Numbered from the stretch's first letter, positions 1-7,524 are shown. The stretch is 14,353 bases of DNA from an uncultured Eubacteriales bacterium (GCA_902475515.1 CABSAB010000007.1:1-14353), one strand, 5' to 3'. Made by a program: numbers and translations. The notes: generated by a model not told the origin, from the letters alone.

Positions 1-243
1 GACCCTTCGGAACTTTTTTCGCTGGTGCGCAAAAAGGATATTGACACAATGATGGAAAAATTTCCGGTAGAGCGCCTTCACTATGTGGCAGCGGATGGCG
101 CAGCAAATTTTATGCGTTCGGACCTCAGCGCTATGGACAGGGAAACCTTTCAGATGTTCCTGAAATACCATCTCACCGTGTGCGAAAACCCTGACCTAGT
201 AGGAGCCACGGCTCACAGCCTGGACGTTTTCAAAAAACTCTGA
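1..243 (+). CDS. SAM-dependent methyltransferase, C-terminal fragment (cut by window edge)
   Basis: The reading frame is open from the first base and ends with TGA at 241-243, so only the last 80 residues are visible and the start lies upstream of the window. No SAM-binding motif is present in this part. It is identified by similarity to the C-terminal part of the next gene: both contain FPVERLHYVA, LKYHLTVCENPDLVGATAH and SLD at matching positions, and the paralogue has a recognisable class I methyltransferase core. The two form a tandem paralogous pair, with 24 nt between this stop and the next start. This copy uses more A/T-ending codons than its neighbour. The substrate is unknown. The internal GTG at 25 is not a plausible start because it has no ribosome binding site and the frame is open before it. 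Confidence 0.7.
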   Translation, partial: DPSELFSLVRKKDIDTMMEKFPVERLHYVAADGAANFMRSDLSAMDRETFQMFLKYHLTVCENPDLVGATAHSLDVFKKL

Positions 244-267
244 TCAAGAGGAACGGAGGAAGCACAG

Positions 268-1046
268 ATGAACACCTATGATTATTTGAACGACTACTAT
301 TCCGGCTACGACGAGGAGGGCCGCCTGCTGCGGGGGACTATGCCACCAGCATGGCATACATCCACAGGTATCTGCGGCCCGGCTGCCAGGTGCTGGAAAT
401 CGGGGCCAGCACCGGGCGATATTCGGTGACATTGGCCGGGGAAGGCTATGACGTGACAGCGGTGGAACTGATCCCCCACAATTTAGAAATACTCAGGTCC
501 AAGGTCACGAAAGACATGACCATCCGGGCCGTCCAGGGCAATGCCCTGGACCTTTCCATGCTGGCAGATGAGACCTTTGACCTGACGCTGGTGCTGGGGC
601 CCATGTACCACCTGTATACGGAAGCAGACAAAAAGCAAGCCATCTCCGAGGCCCTGCGGGTGACGAAGCGGGGCGGCATCGTGATGGTGGCCTATGCCAT
701 TTCGGATGCCAGCATTGTGGAGTATGTCTTTAAAGGCGGGAATCTCCATGAAGTCCTGGAGGAGGACCTCATGGACCCGGAGACCTTCGTGACGCATTCC
801 CAGCCCCGGGACCTGTTTGAACTGGAGCGGAAATCGGACATTGATGCCCGGATGGCGGAGTTTCCCGTGGAGCGGCTGCACTATGTGGCCACGGACGGCC
901 TTTCCTACTTCATGCGCCGGGAGGTCCTGGAGATGGATGAATCAACGCTTCAGATGCTTTTGAAGTATCACCTGACAGTGTGTGAGAACCCGGACCTGGT
1001 GGGTGCCACGGCCCACAGTCTGGATATTTTCCGGCGGCTGCGGTGA
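268..1046 (+). pseudogene. class I SAM-dependent methyltransferase, frameshifted near the N-terminus
   Basis: The natural start is ATG 268, preceded by CGGAGG at 254-259; it reads MNTYDYLNDYYSGYDEEGRLLR, the usual opening of this clostridial methyltransferase group. The frame then breaks near 333-336: frame 1 runs to a TGA at 427-429, while the body of the protein continues in frame 3 from about 336 (DYATSMAYIHRYLRPG) to the TGA at 1044-1046. The body has the SAM-binding glycine motif VLEIGASTGRYS and the later motif FDLTLVLGPMYHL. Relatives, from memory, carry about five more residues between LLR and DYATSM, so a small out-of-frame deletion of roughly 13 nt is likely. The ATG at 351 could start a shortened protein but has no Shine-Dalgarno and lacks the conserved N-terminus. 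The gene may be a true pseudogene or an assembly error. It is the tandem paralogue of the upstream fragment. Confidence 0.75.
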
Positions 1047-1056
1047 GTAATTGCCC

Positions 1057-1085
1057 TGTACAGCGGGAAAAATCTGTGGTACAAT
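1057..1085 (+). promoter_or_regulatory. promoter of argS
   Basis: The -35-like TGTACA (1057-1062) is followed by a 17-nt spacer and TACAAT (1080-1085). A TGG triplet directly before the -10 box makes it an extended -10 element, which can compensate for the imperfect -35. The start codon of argS lies 36 nt past the -10 box. Confidence 0.65.
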
Positions 1086-1121
1086 AACGAAAAATAACAA
1101 TGTGAGAAATGAGGAAGTTCG

Positions 1122-2888
1122 ATGGAAAAACTCATTGATTTGATCTCGGCACAGGTATCCCGGGCCTTTGAGCAGGCGGGTTTTGACCCCAGCTATGGCC
1201 GGGTGAGCGTATCCGGCCGGCCGGACCTGTGTGAATACCAGTGCAACGGCAGCTTGCCCGCAGCCAAGCTGTATCATAAAAATCCCATGGAGATCGCCGA
1301 GGCTGTGGTGGAGATTTTGCAGGACCACATGTCCTTTTCCACGGTGGAGGCGGTAAAGCCCGGATTTATCAACCTGCGGCTGGCCCCGGAGGCAGTCTCG
1401 GATTATGTAAACCGCATGGCGGCTGCGGAGAAATTCGGCCTCCAGGGGGAGGAGAACCCCAAAACCGTGGTCATCGACTACGGCGGCGCCAATGTGGCAA
1501 AGCCCCTGCATGTGGGGCATATTCGTCCGGCGATCATCGGAGAGAGCGTCAAGCGCATTGAGCGGTACTTTGGGAACACCGTCATTGGCGATGTGCACCT
1601 GGGCGACTGGGGCCTCCAGATGGGCCTCATCATCGAGGGCATCCGGGCCGAGCAGCCGGAGCTGCCGTACTTTGATCCGGATTTTCAGGGGGAATATCCC
1701 ACGGAACCGCCCTTTACCATCTCGGAGCTGGAGCAGATCTATCCTGCCGCCTCCGCCCGGAGCAAGGAGGACGCGGCGTTTTCCGAGAAGGCCCACGAGG
1801 CGACCTTGAAGCTCCAGCAGGGAGACAAGGGCTATATGGCCATCTGGCGGCATGTGATGAACGTGTCTGTGGCCGATCTCAAGAAGAACTACGAAAATCT
1901 CAACGTGGAATTTGACCTGTGGAAAGGCGAAAGCGACGCGGAGCCGTATATCGCCGACATGGTGCAATATCTGAAAGACGGCGGCTACGCCGTGGAGAGC
2001 CAGGGTGCACTGGTGGTGGAAGTTCAGGAGCCGGAGGACAAGAAAGAGGTGCCCCCCTGTATCATTCTGAAATCCGACGGAGCCACCCTGTACGCCACTA
2101 CCGACCTGGCGACCCTGGTCCAGCGGGAGCAGGACTATCACCCGGATAAGGTGCTCTATGTGGTGGATAAGCGCCAGGCCCTGCACTTTGAGCAGGTGTT
2201 CCGCACCGCCAAGAAATCGAAGATCATCCGCCCGGAGACGGAGCTGCAGTTTCTGGGCTTCGGCACCATGAACGGCAAGGACGGCAAGCCCTTCAAGACC
2301 CGCAGCGGCGGCGTCATGCGGCTGGAGTACCTGATCTCGGAGATCACCGAGACCGTCAAGGCGCGGATATTGGAGAACAACATTATTTCCGGGGACGCTG
2401 TGGACGAGATATCCGGCATGATCGCAGTGGCGGCGCTGAAATACGGCGACCTTTCCAACCTGGCCACCAAGGACTATGCCTTTGATATGGACCGGTTCTC
2501 GGCCTTTGAGGGAAACACCGGGCCCTATATCCTCTATACCATCGTGCGGATCAAGTCCATCCTCACGAAGTTTACCGAGGCGGGCGGAAGCCTGGAGGGG
2601 CTGAAGATTCTGCCGCCGGAAAACCAGATCGAAAAGGATCTGATGCTCCAGCTTTCCCGGTTTGCGGACAATCTCCAGCTTTCTTACCGGGACACCCAGC
2701 CCAACGTGGTGTGTGCGTATATCTACGAGCTGGCGGGGGCGGTGAACCGCTTCTACCATGAGACCCGCATTCTTGCCGAGGTGGACGCGGAGAAGCAGAA
2801 GGGGTATATCGCTCTCATTACGCTGGTGAAGCGTGTGCTGGAGACCTGTATCGATCTGCTGGGCTTTGAAGCGCCGGAGAAGATGTGA
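1122..2888 (+). CDS. argS: arginyl-tRNA synthetase
   Basis: This cytosolic class I aminoacyl-tRNA synthetase charges tRNA-Arg with arginine using ATP. The 588-residue product has the full family layout. An N-terminal additional domain covers about residues 1-85. The Rossmann catalytic core carries the HIGH-type signature HVGH at 130-133, within NVAKPLHVGHIRPAIIGE. The KMSKS equivalent is the relaxed GKPFKTRSGG around 388-397, as is usual for ArgRS. The helical DALR anticodon-binding domain starts near NTGPYILYTIVRIKSI and runs to the C-terminus. The start ATG 1122 is preceded by GAGGA at 1111-1115. The gene has its own promoter and is followed by a GC-rich hairpin. The long open frame on the opposite strand is a codon-bias shadow. 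Confidence 0.97.
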   Translation: MEKLIDLISAQVSRAFEQAGFDPSYGRVSVSGRPDLCEYQCNGSLPAAKLYHKNPMEIAEAVVEILQDHMSFSTVEAVKPGFINLRLAPEAVSDYVNRMAAAEKFGLQGEENPKTVVIDYGGANVAKPLHVGHIRPAIIGESVKRIERYFGNTVIGDVHLGDWGLQMGLIIEGIRAEQPELPYFDPDFQGEYPTEPPFTISELEQIYPAASARSKEDAAFSEKAHEATLKLQQGDKGYMAIWRHVMNVSVADLKKNYENLNVEFDLWKGESDAEPYIADMVQYLKDGGYAVESQGALVVEVQEPEDKKEVPPCIILKSDGATLYATTDLATLVQREQDYHPDKVLYVVDKRQALHFEQVFRTAKKSKIIRPETELQFLGFGTMNGKDGKPFKTRSGGVMRLEYLISEITETVKARILENNIISGDAVDEISGMIAVAALKYGDLSNLATKDYAFDMDRFSAFEGNTGPYILYTIVRIKSILTKFTEAGGSLEGLKILPPENQIEKDLMLQLSRFADNLQLSYRDTQPNVVCAYIYELAGAVNRFYHETRILAEVDAEKQKGYIALITLVKRVLETCIDLLGFEAPEKM

Positions 2889-2891
2889 AAT

Positions 2892-2925
2892 AAGGCCGGG
2901 GCGTGTTTCGGTGCGCCCCGGCCTT
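2892..2925 (+). terminator. GC-rich hairpin after argS, weak intrinsic terminator
   Basis: A perfect 12-bp stem (2892-2903 with 2914-2925) encloses a 10-nt loop four bases after the argS stop codon. Only a short T run (TTTCT) follows, so termination is probably incomplete. The downstream HAD gene, which has no obvious promoter of its own, may depend on read-through. Confidence 0.6.
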
Positions 2926-2942
2926 TCTGGAAAGGAAACGGA

Positions 2943-3593
2943 ATGAATCGATACAAAGTAGTCATCTGGGATTGGAACGGCACCCTGGCAGACGATGCCA
3001 AAGCATCCCTGCTGGCCACCAATGATATATTAAAGAAACACGGGAAAGCGCCCATCGATATGGCGCAATATTACGAGTACATAGATACCCCCATCAGCCG
3101 GTTTTATGAGCATCTGTTTGACCTTGAGGAGGTGCCTATGTCGGTAATCGCCCCGGCTTTCCAGGTGGGCTACAACAAGTATTTTGGGGGACTGCACGAC
3201 GGCGTGCCGGAGCTGCTGCGGGCGGTGAAGGGCCAGGGCGTCCGGCAGGTGGTGCTGTCCTCGGGCAATCAGAAGGTCATTGAGCGGGATATGGAGCGCC
3301 TGGGCATCCGGCCCTATTTTGAAGCTGTTTTGGGGGCGGAGGATTTGCTTGCCGGGAGCAAAACGGATCGGGGAAAGGCATGGGTAGAGGCCCAGAGTAT
3401 CGCCCAGGCGGATATGGTGCTCATCGGCGACACCCTGCACGACTTTGAAACGGCCCAGGTCCTTGGGACGGACTGCATCCTCTGCGCCATTGGCCACCAG
3501 TCGGAGCGGGACCTCCGCACCGCCGGGGTGCCGGTAGTCACAGCCTTTTCCCAGCTGAAGGACTTGCTGCTGGAACCGGCAGCAGTCTCGTGA
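2943..3593 (+). CDS. HAD-superfamily hydrolase, phosphoglycolate-phosphatase-like
   Basis: This is probably a soluble phosphatase of the haloacid dehalogenase superfamily; the substrate cannot be read from the sequence. All four HAD motifs are visible in 216 residues. Motif I is DWNGTLADD with nucleophile D10, motif II is VVLSSGNQ with S106 or S107, motif III lysine is K140, and motif IV is GDTLHD with D163 and D167. An alpha-helical cap lies between motifs I and II (about residues 18-85), typical of subfamily I. Motif I has Asn at position 12 where the general acid/base Asp usually sits; DWNGT is recurrent in clostridial relatives. ATG 2943 is preceded by AAAGGA at 2931-2936. The gene lies between the argS hairpin and the GNAT promoter. 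Confidence 0.88.
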   Translation: MNRYKVVIWDWNGTLADDAKASLLATNDILKKHGKAPIDMAQYYEYIDTPISRFYEHLFDLEEVPMSVIAPAFQVGYNKYFGGLHDGVPELLRAVKGQGVRQVVLSSGNQKVIERDMERLGIRPYFEAVLGAEDLLAGSKTDRGKAWVEAQSIAQADMVLIGDTLHDFETAQVLGTDCILCAIGHQSERDLRTAGVPVVTAFSQLKDLLLEPAAVS

Positions 3594-3601
3594 AAAAACC
3601 G

Positions 3602-3630
3602 TTGCAAAGGACGGGAAAAAGCGGTACAAT
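3602..3630 (+). promoter_or_regulatory. promoter of the GNAT gene
   Basis: TTGCAA (3602-3607), a 17-nt spacer and TACAAT (3625-3630) lie just after the HAD stop codon. The in-frame ATGs at 3590 and 3629 fall before or inside this promoter, so they cannot be the start codon of its transcript. This supports ATG 3659. Confidence 0.75.
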
Positions 3631-3658
3631 GGAGAAAACCCAGGAGGACGTGATTCCC

Positions 3659-4420
3659 ATGGATCGGCAGGAAATTCTATTTTATGAGGAACTGCAGAAC
3701 AATGCGTTCCCCGCACTGCAAAATCTGATGTATGACGGCTGGAACGTGCGGTTCGGCGGAGGCTTTACCTACCGGGTGAACTGTGCCAACCCCATGTATG
3801 AAGAACGGCTTCCCATGGCGGAAAAGATCGGCTATGCGGAGGGGCTGTACCGGGATTCCGGACTTTCCATGGCGATCTTTAAGCTCCACGAGGGCATGGA
3901 AGCGGATCGGCTGGAAGCGGCGGAGAAGCTGCTGGATACCAAGGGCTACGCCACCGAGCGCCGGGGGAATATCTTCCTGTGTGACCTTGCGGCGTTTTCA
4001 TACGAGCCCAAGACGGCGGTGAATATTCAGCGCCAAATGGATGATGCGTGGCTGTCCGGCTTTCTCACCATGAACGGCACCCAGGATGCCCAGCGGGAGG
4101 CGGCCATGGCGATGCTGAAGAACATCCACGAGCCGATTTTTGCGGCATCCATCTCCGAGGGCGGGCGCATGGTAGCCTGCGGCTTGGGCGTCATGGAGCG
4201 GGGCAATGTGGGGCTCTACGATATTTTCGTGGACGCCGCCTGCCGCCGGAGAGGCCTGGGGGCCGACATCTGCGCCGCCATCATGAACGCCGGAAAATCG
4301 GCGGGCTGCGGCAGGGCCTATTTGCAGGTGCTTTCGGACAACCAGGGGGCCAGAGCCCTGTATCGAGGCCTTGGCTACCGGGAAACCTATGAATATTGGT
4401 TCCGTACCAAACGCTTTTAA
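3659..4420 (+). CDS. GNAT-family N-acetyltransferase
   Basis: This is a 253-residue acetyl-CoA-dependent acyltransferase of unknown substrate. The recognisable GNAT fold is at the C-terminus: beta4 NVGLYDIFVDAACR, the acetyl-CoA pyrophosphate loop RRRGLGADI at about 197-205 (R/Q-x-x-G-x-G type), then AYLQVLSDNQGARALYRGLGYRE, the usual last strand and helix. The first 120 residues resemble the N-terminal lobe of two-lobed GNAT proteins and have no catalytic signature I can name. I place the start at ATG 3659 because AGGAGG lies at 3642-3647 and the promoter lies directly upstream; the longer open frame from 3590 would begin inside the HAD gene's end. Its TAA overlaps the ribosome binding site of the next small gene, which suggests translational coupling. 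Confidence 0.87.
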   Translation: MDRQEILFYEELQNNAFPALQNLMYDGWNVRFGGGFTYRVNCANPMYEERLPMAEKIGYAEGLYRDSGLSMAIFKLHEGMEADRLEAAEKLLDTKGYATERRGNIFLCDLAAFSYEPKTAVNIQRQMDDAWLSGFLTMNGTQDAQREAAMAMLKNIHEPIFAASISEGGRMVACGLGVMERGNVGLYDIFVDAACRRRGLGADICAAIMNAGKSAGCGRAYLQVLSDNQGARALYRGLGYRETYEYWFRTKRF

Positions 4421-4432
4421 GGAGGAATTGCT

Positions 4433-4558
4433 ATGAAAATCGCACGTTTTGTCTTAAAGATCGTAGGCGCATCCCTGACCTTTGCCGGAGCGGTCTGCCT
4501 GATCATTGGATTCTGGGATAAGATCTTTGGCGGCTGTAAGGGCTGCTGCGAGGATTAA
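4433..4558 (+). CDS. 41-residue cysteine-rich single-pass membrane protein
   Basis: This small open frame has a near-ideal ribosome binding site, AAGGAGG at 4419-4425, that overlaps the stop codon of the GNAT gene. The product begins MKIARFVLKIVGASLTFAGA, continues with a hydrophobic stretch to about residue 27 (one membrane helix) and ends in a short tail with the motif GGCKGCCED. The three clustered cysteines (C35, C38, C39) could bind metal or form disulfides. The orientation is unclear: K3, R5 and K9 favour an N-terminus-inside topology. I do not recognise a named family. Its position directly after the GNAT gene and before a strong terminator suggests a two-gene unit. Confidence 0.7.
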   Translation: MKIARFVLKIVGASLTFAGAVCLIIGFWDKIFGGCKGCCED

Positions 4559-4569
4559 AGGAAAAGAGC

Positions 4570-4600
4570 AACTGCCGGGAACATTGTTCCCGGCAGTTTT
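4570..4600. terminator. bidirectional terminator between the GNAT unit and birA
   Basis: A perfect 13-bp stem (4570-4582 with 4586-4598) closes a 3-nt loop. On the plus strand it runs into TTTT and a T-rich tail. On the minus strand the base run before the stem supplies a U-rich tail. It sits between two convergent genes and can serve both. Confidence 0.85.
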
Positions 4601-4633
4601 CGTCTGTTCTGTTAAAGCATACATAGCTCCACT

Positions 4634-5623
4634 CTAAATATACCCATCCACGCCCCGCACCGAGACCTCCCCGGTAAACACCACCCCGGTCTCCCCGGTG
4701 TCATAGCGCACCAGCAGCGCGCCGTTTTCGTCGATGCCCGTAGCCTCAGCCCGGCGGACGCTGTCGCCCCGGATGATCTTCACCTGACGGCCAATGGTGA
4801 TGCAGTCCGTCGCATATTGGGTGATCCATTTGGACTTTTCCGAAAGGATGCCCAGGCTCAGCCTGTGCAGCTCCGAGATCAGGGTGGCGGCCAGACGGTT
4901 CCGGTCCACGGGTTTCCCGGTGGCCTGACGGAGGCTGACAGCCTTTTTCCGCACCTCCGGCGGGAAGTCCTCCGCCATCTGATTGCAGTTGATGCCGATG
5001 CCCATGACCAGATATTCCAGGGCTCCGCTCTCCCACTCCACGCTCATCTCCGTGAGAATGCCGGAGAGCTTCTGCTGGCCGATGATCAGGTCGTTGGTCC
5101 ACTTGATGCCAGGGCGGAGGCCCGTGACGGCCTCCACGGCATTGCATCCCGCCACAGCCACCATAGCGGTCACATGGCCCACCTGGGTGGGCTGGAGGTC
5201 CGGCCGCAGGAGCACCGAGAGATACACCCCCACGCCCCGGGGGGAGGAGAAGCTCCGACCGGGACGGCCCCGGCCCCCGGTCTGCTCGTCGGAGAGGTAC
5301 ACCGAGCCGTGGGGCGCGCCGGCAATGGCCTCGCGCTTGGCCAGATTGTTGGTGGAATCCACCGTTTCCAGCACATGGACGGTATCCTTCCAGGGGTGAT
5401 CCCCCAGATATTTCAGAATCTGCGCCCGGTCCAGGGACTCGGGGGCGCGGATCAGGCGGTAGCCCAGGTTGGTTACGGCCTCGATCTCGTAGCCCACGTC
5501 CCGGAGACGTTTGATTTGCTTCCAGACAGCGGCCCGGGTGATGCCCAGCTCACGGCTCATGACCTCTCCAGAGAGGAATTGATCGCCGGAAGCCTGTAAG
5601 AGTGTCAGCACTGTGGTCTTCAT
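4634..5623 (-). CDS. birA: bifunctional biotin--[acetyl-CoA-carboxylase] ligase / biotin operon repressor
   Basis: BirA activates biotin with ATP and transfers it to the carrier lysine of biotin-dependent carboxylases. The long form with an N-terminal helix-turn-helix also represses biotin genes. The 329-residue product has an HTH at about 18-45 (LSGEVMSRELGITRAAVWKQIKRLR). The catalytic core follows, with the biotinyl-AMP loop GGRGRPGR at 116-123, then KWTNDL at 174-179 (Thr where Pro is common) and MGIGINCN near 207-214. A C-terminal SH3-like domain closes the protein. ATG at 5623 is chosen over GTG at 5635 because the minus strand carries GAGGTGAGG just before it, and the GTG lies inside that ribosome binding site. 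The gene stands alone, convergent with the GNAT unit and divergent from ylxM. Confidence 0.95.
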   Translation of the reverse strand: MKTTVLTLLQASGDQFLSGEVMSRELGITRAAVWKQIKRLRDVGYEIEAVTNLGYRLIRAPESLDRAQILKYLGDHPWKDTVHVLETVDSTNNLAKREAIAGAPHGSVYLSDEQTGGRGRPGRSFSSPRGVGVYLSVLLRPDLQPTQVGHVTAMVAVAGCNAVEAVTGLRPGIKWTNDLIIGQQKLSGILTEMSVEWESGALEYLVMGIGINCNQMAEDFPPEVRKKAVSLRQATGKPVDRNRLAATLISELHRLSLGILSEKSKWITQYATDCITIGRQVKIIRGDSVRRAEATGIDENGALLVRYDTGETGVVFTGEVSVRGVDGYI

Positions 5624-5656
5624 TGTAAACCTCACCTCGTTTCTTGCAGTTTACCA
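5623..5656 (-). promoter_or_regulatory. candidate BirA operator over the birA promoter and start
   Basis: TTGTAAACC (5623-5631) and AGTTTACCA (5648-5656) form an imperfect dyad with 16 nt between the halves. The family consensus, from memory, is roughly TTGT-A/T-AACC, 14-16 nt, GGTT-A/T-ACAA; the first half fits completely and the second at 7 of 9 positions. The site overlaps the birA -10 box (5648-5653) and ends at the start codon, where binding would block transcription. This suggests autorepression in response to biotinyl-AMP. It is a pattern match, not proof. Confidence 0.45.
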
Positions 5657-5676
5657 TCCCGGGCGGGAATTTGCAA
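5648..5676 (-). promoter_or_regulatory. promoter of birA
   Basis: On the minus strand, TTGCAA (5676-5671), a 17-nt spacer and TAAACT (5653-5648) form a moderate promoter, helped by a TGG extended -10 triplet. It points away from the ylxM promoter. Confidence 0.5.
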
Positions 5677-5706
5677 GTTTTTTCGTAGGGTGTAAAGGAA
5701 AATCTC

Positions 5707-5735
5707 TTGACAAGCCTGCCGGAATGTAGTACAAT
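5707..5735 (+). promoter_or_regulatory. strong promoter of the ylxM-ffh-rpsP-khpA operon
   Basis: A consensus TTGACA (5707-5712), a 17-nt spacer and TACAAT (5730-5735) form the strongest plus-strand promoter in the window, as expected for SRP and ribosomal genes. The leader to ATG 5784 is about 40 nt. An 8-bp inverted repeat (TGTAAAGG at 5691-5698, CCTTTACA at 5756-5763) flanks the promoter; its meaning is unknown. Confidence 0.85.
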
Positions 5736-5783
5736 CCTAGCTGTTAAGCCGATCACCTTTACAGCTGGGCAGGAGGGAACCAC

Positions 5784-6146
5784 ATGGAACGGGATATGCT
5801 CACCTGCGCGCTGCTGTTTGACACCTACGGCGATATGCTCACGGAAAAGCAGCGGCTCTGCTGCGACCTCCGGTATAATCAGGACCTCTCATTGGGAGAG
5901 ATCGGCGAGCTGGAGGGTATCTCCCGGCAGGCCGTTCGGGACAACCTGGTCCGGGCGGAGACCCAGATGCAGGAGCTGGAGGAGAAGATCGGCGCAGTCC
6001 GGCGGAATCTTCAGATCGAAGCCGCCGTGGAAGAACTGAACGCTGCGGCCCGGGCTGCCGGTGCCCTCGGGGCGGAAGCCCGGGAGGTCACAGAGCATAT
6101 CAAACGGGCATTATCCTATATGGAGGAGGGGACCTATGGCCTTTGA
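5784..6146 (+). CDS. ylxM: YlxM family (UPF0122) SRP-associated HTH protein
   Basis: This is a small sigma-70 region-4-like helix-turn-helix protein encoded directly upstream of ffh in most Firmicutes. It is linked to the signal recognition particle, and in streptococci it has been reported to bind SRP components. The 120-residue product has the HTH at about 35-60 (LSLGEIGELEGISRQAVRDNLVRAE), followed by a predicted coiled helix rich in Glu, Ala and Leu. AGGAGG at 5771-5776 precedes ATG 5784 by 7 nt. The gene overlaps the start of ffh by 11 nt, so the two are probably translationally coupled. Confidence 0.92.
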   Translation: MERDMLTCALLFDTYGDMLTEKQRLCCDLRYNQDLSLGEIGELEGISRQAVRDNLVRAETQMQELEEKIGAVRRNLQIEAAVEELNAAARAAGALGAEAREVTEHIKRALSYMEEGTYGL

Positions 6147-7524
6147 GGGATTGACGGAAAAGCTTTCGTCTGCGTTTAAAAAGCTTAGAAGCAAAGGGCG
6201 GCTCACTGAAGCCGACGTCAAGGAGGCCATGCGGGAGATTCGTCTGGCCCTGCTGGAGGCGGACGTCAGCTATAAGGTGGTCAAGGACTTTGTGAAAAAG
6301 GTCACCGAGCGGGCCATCGGCAGCGATGTGCTGGAGAGCCTGACTCCCGCCCAGATGATCGTCAAGATCGTCAATGAGGAGCTCATTGCCCTGATGGGCA
6401 GCGAGAACGCCAAACTCCGGATTTCCTCCAAGCCGCCTACGGTGGTGATGCTGGTGGGCCTCCAGGGTGCCGGTAAGACCACCAACGGCGCAAAGCTGGC
6501 GGGGCTGATGAAGAAAGACGGCAAGAACCCCCTGCTGGTGGCCTGTGACGTGTACCGTCCCGCGGCCATCAAGCAGCTTGAAGTGGTGGGCGGCCAGCTG
6601 GGCATTCCCGTGTTCCAGATGGGCACGGCGAATCCCGTGGATATCGCTAAGGCCGCTGTGGCCCACGCCAAAAAAGAGGGCAACGACATGGTGTTCCTGG
6701 ACACCGCGGGCCGGCTCCATGTGGACGAGGCGCTGATGGAGGAGCTGTCCGCTGTCAAGGCCGCTGTGGAACCCGACGAGATATTGCTGGTGGTGGACGC
6801 CATGACCGGCCAGGATGCGGTGAACGCCGCCACGGCCTTTGACCAGCAGCTCAATATCGACGGTGTGATGCTCACCAAGCTGGACGGCGACGCCAGAGGC
6901 GGCGCGGCCTTGTCCGTCAAGGCCGTCACCGGAAAGCCCATCAAGTTTGCGGGCACCGGCGAGAAGTTAGACAACATCGAAGCCTTCCACCCGGAGCGCA
7001 TGGCATCCAGAATCCTCGGCATGGGCGATGTCCTCACCCTCATCGAAAAGGCCGAGGCCGCCATGGACCAGAAGAAGGCGGAGGAGCTGGAGCAGAAGCT
7101 CCGGAAGAATAAATTCACCCTTCAGGATTTCTATGACCAGCTGGTGCAGCTGCGGAGCATGGGTTCCTTTGCGGATATCCTGGGCATGCTCCCTGGTATG
7201 AACGCCGGGGCACTGAAAGACGTCCAGGTGGACGAAAAGGCCCTGAGCCACACCGAAGCGGTGATCCTGTCCATGACCCCCTACGAGCGGGAAAATCCGG
7301 GTTGCCTGGGCCACAGCCGCAAGCAGCGCATCTCCAAGGGCTCCGGCGTGAAGGTGGAGGAGATTAACAAGCTCCTCAAGCAGTTCGAGGCCATGCAGAA
7401 GATGATGAAACAGCTCACCGGCGGCATGAACAACAAGAAGCTCAAAAAGCTCCAGAAGCGGGGCGGCTTCAATCTCGGCGGTATGGGCGGCATGGGCGGT
7501 TTCGGAGGCTTTGGCTTCCGTTGA
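6136..7524 (+). CDS. ffh: signal recognition particle GTPase Ffh (SRP54)
   Basis: Ffh binds 4.5S/6S RNA and signal sequences emerging from the ribosome, and delivers nascent chains to FtsY at the membrane. The 462-residue product has an N domain (1-100) and a G domain with P-loop GLQGAGKTT at 108-116, DVYRPAA at 138-144, DTAGR at 189-193, TKLD at 247-250 and the GTGEKLDNIEAFHPERM closing segment. The methionine-rich M domain carries the RNA-binding SRKQRISKGSG at 394-404. A glycine- and phenylalanine-rich tail ends the protein. ATG 6136 is the start: it gives the family N-terminus MAFEGLTEKL and is preceded by GGAGGAGGG at 6122-6130. The open frame from 6061 is an upstream extension inside ylxM. 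Next to the M-domain motif, GCLGHS replaces the more usual GILN-type residues; this is probably harmless. Confidence 0.97.
   Translation: MAFEGLTEKLSSAFKKLRSKGRLTEADVKEAMREIRLALLEADVSYKVVKDFVKKVTERAIGSDVLESLTPAQMIVKIVNEELIALMGSENAKLRISSKPPTVVMLVGLQGAGKTTNGAKLAGLMKKDGKNPLLVACDVYRPAAIKQLEVVGGQLGIPVFQMGTANPVDIAKAAVAHAKKEGNDMVFLDTAGRLHVDEALMEELSAVKAAVEPDEILLVVDAMTGQDAVNAATAFDQQLNIDGVMLTKLDGDARGGAALSVKAVTGKPIKFAGTGEKLDNIEAFHPERMASRILGMGDVLTLIEKAEAAMDQKKAEELEQKLRKNKFTLQDFYDQLVQLRSMGSFADILGMLPGMNAGALKDVQVDEKALSHTEAVILSMTPYERENPGCLGHSRKQRISKGSGVKVEEINKLLKQFEAMQKMMKQLTGGMNNKKLKKLQKRGGFNLGGMGGMGGFGGFGFR

Noticed and set aside
942..2759. 605-residue open frame on the minus strand across argS
   Set aside because: It lies opposite a certain argS, has no recognisable domain and no ribosome binding site, and is explained by GC-rich codon bias.
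5691..5763. 8-bp inverted repeat flanking the ylxM promoter as an operator
   Set aside because: The arms are short and 57 nt apart; chance occurrence is plausible and no known regulator motif fits.
6061..6135. Longer ffh start at 6061
   Set aside because: It lies within ylxM; ATG 6136 has a strong ribosome binding site and gives the conserved Ffh N-terminus.
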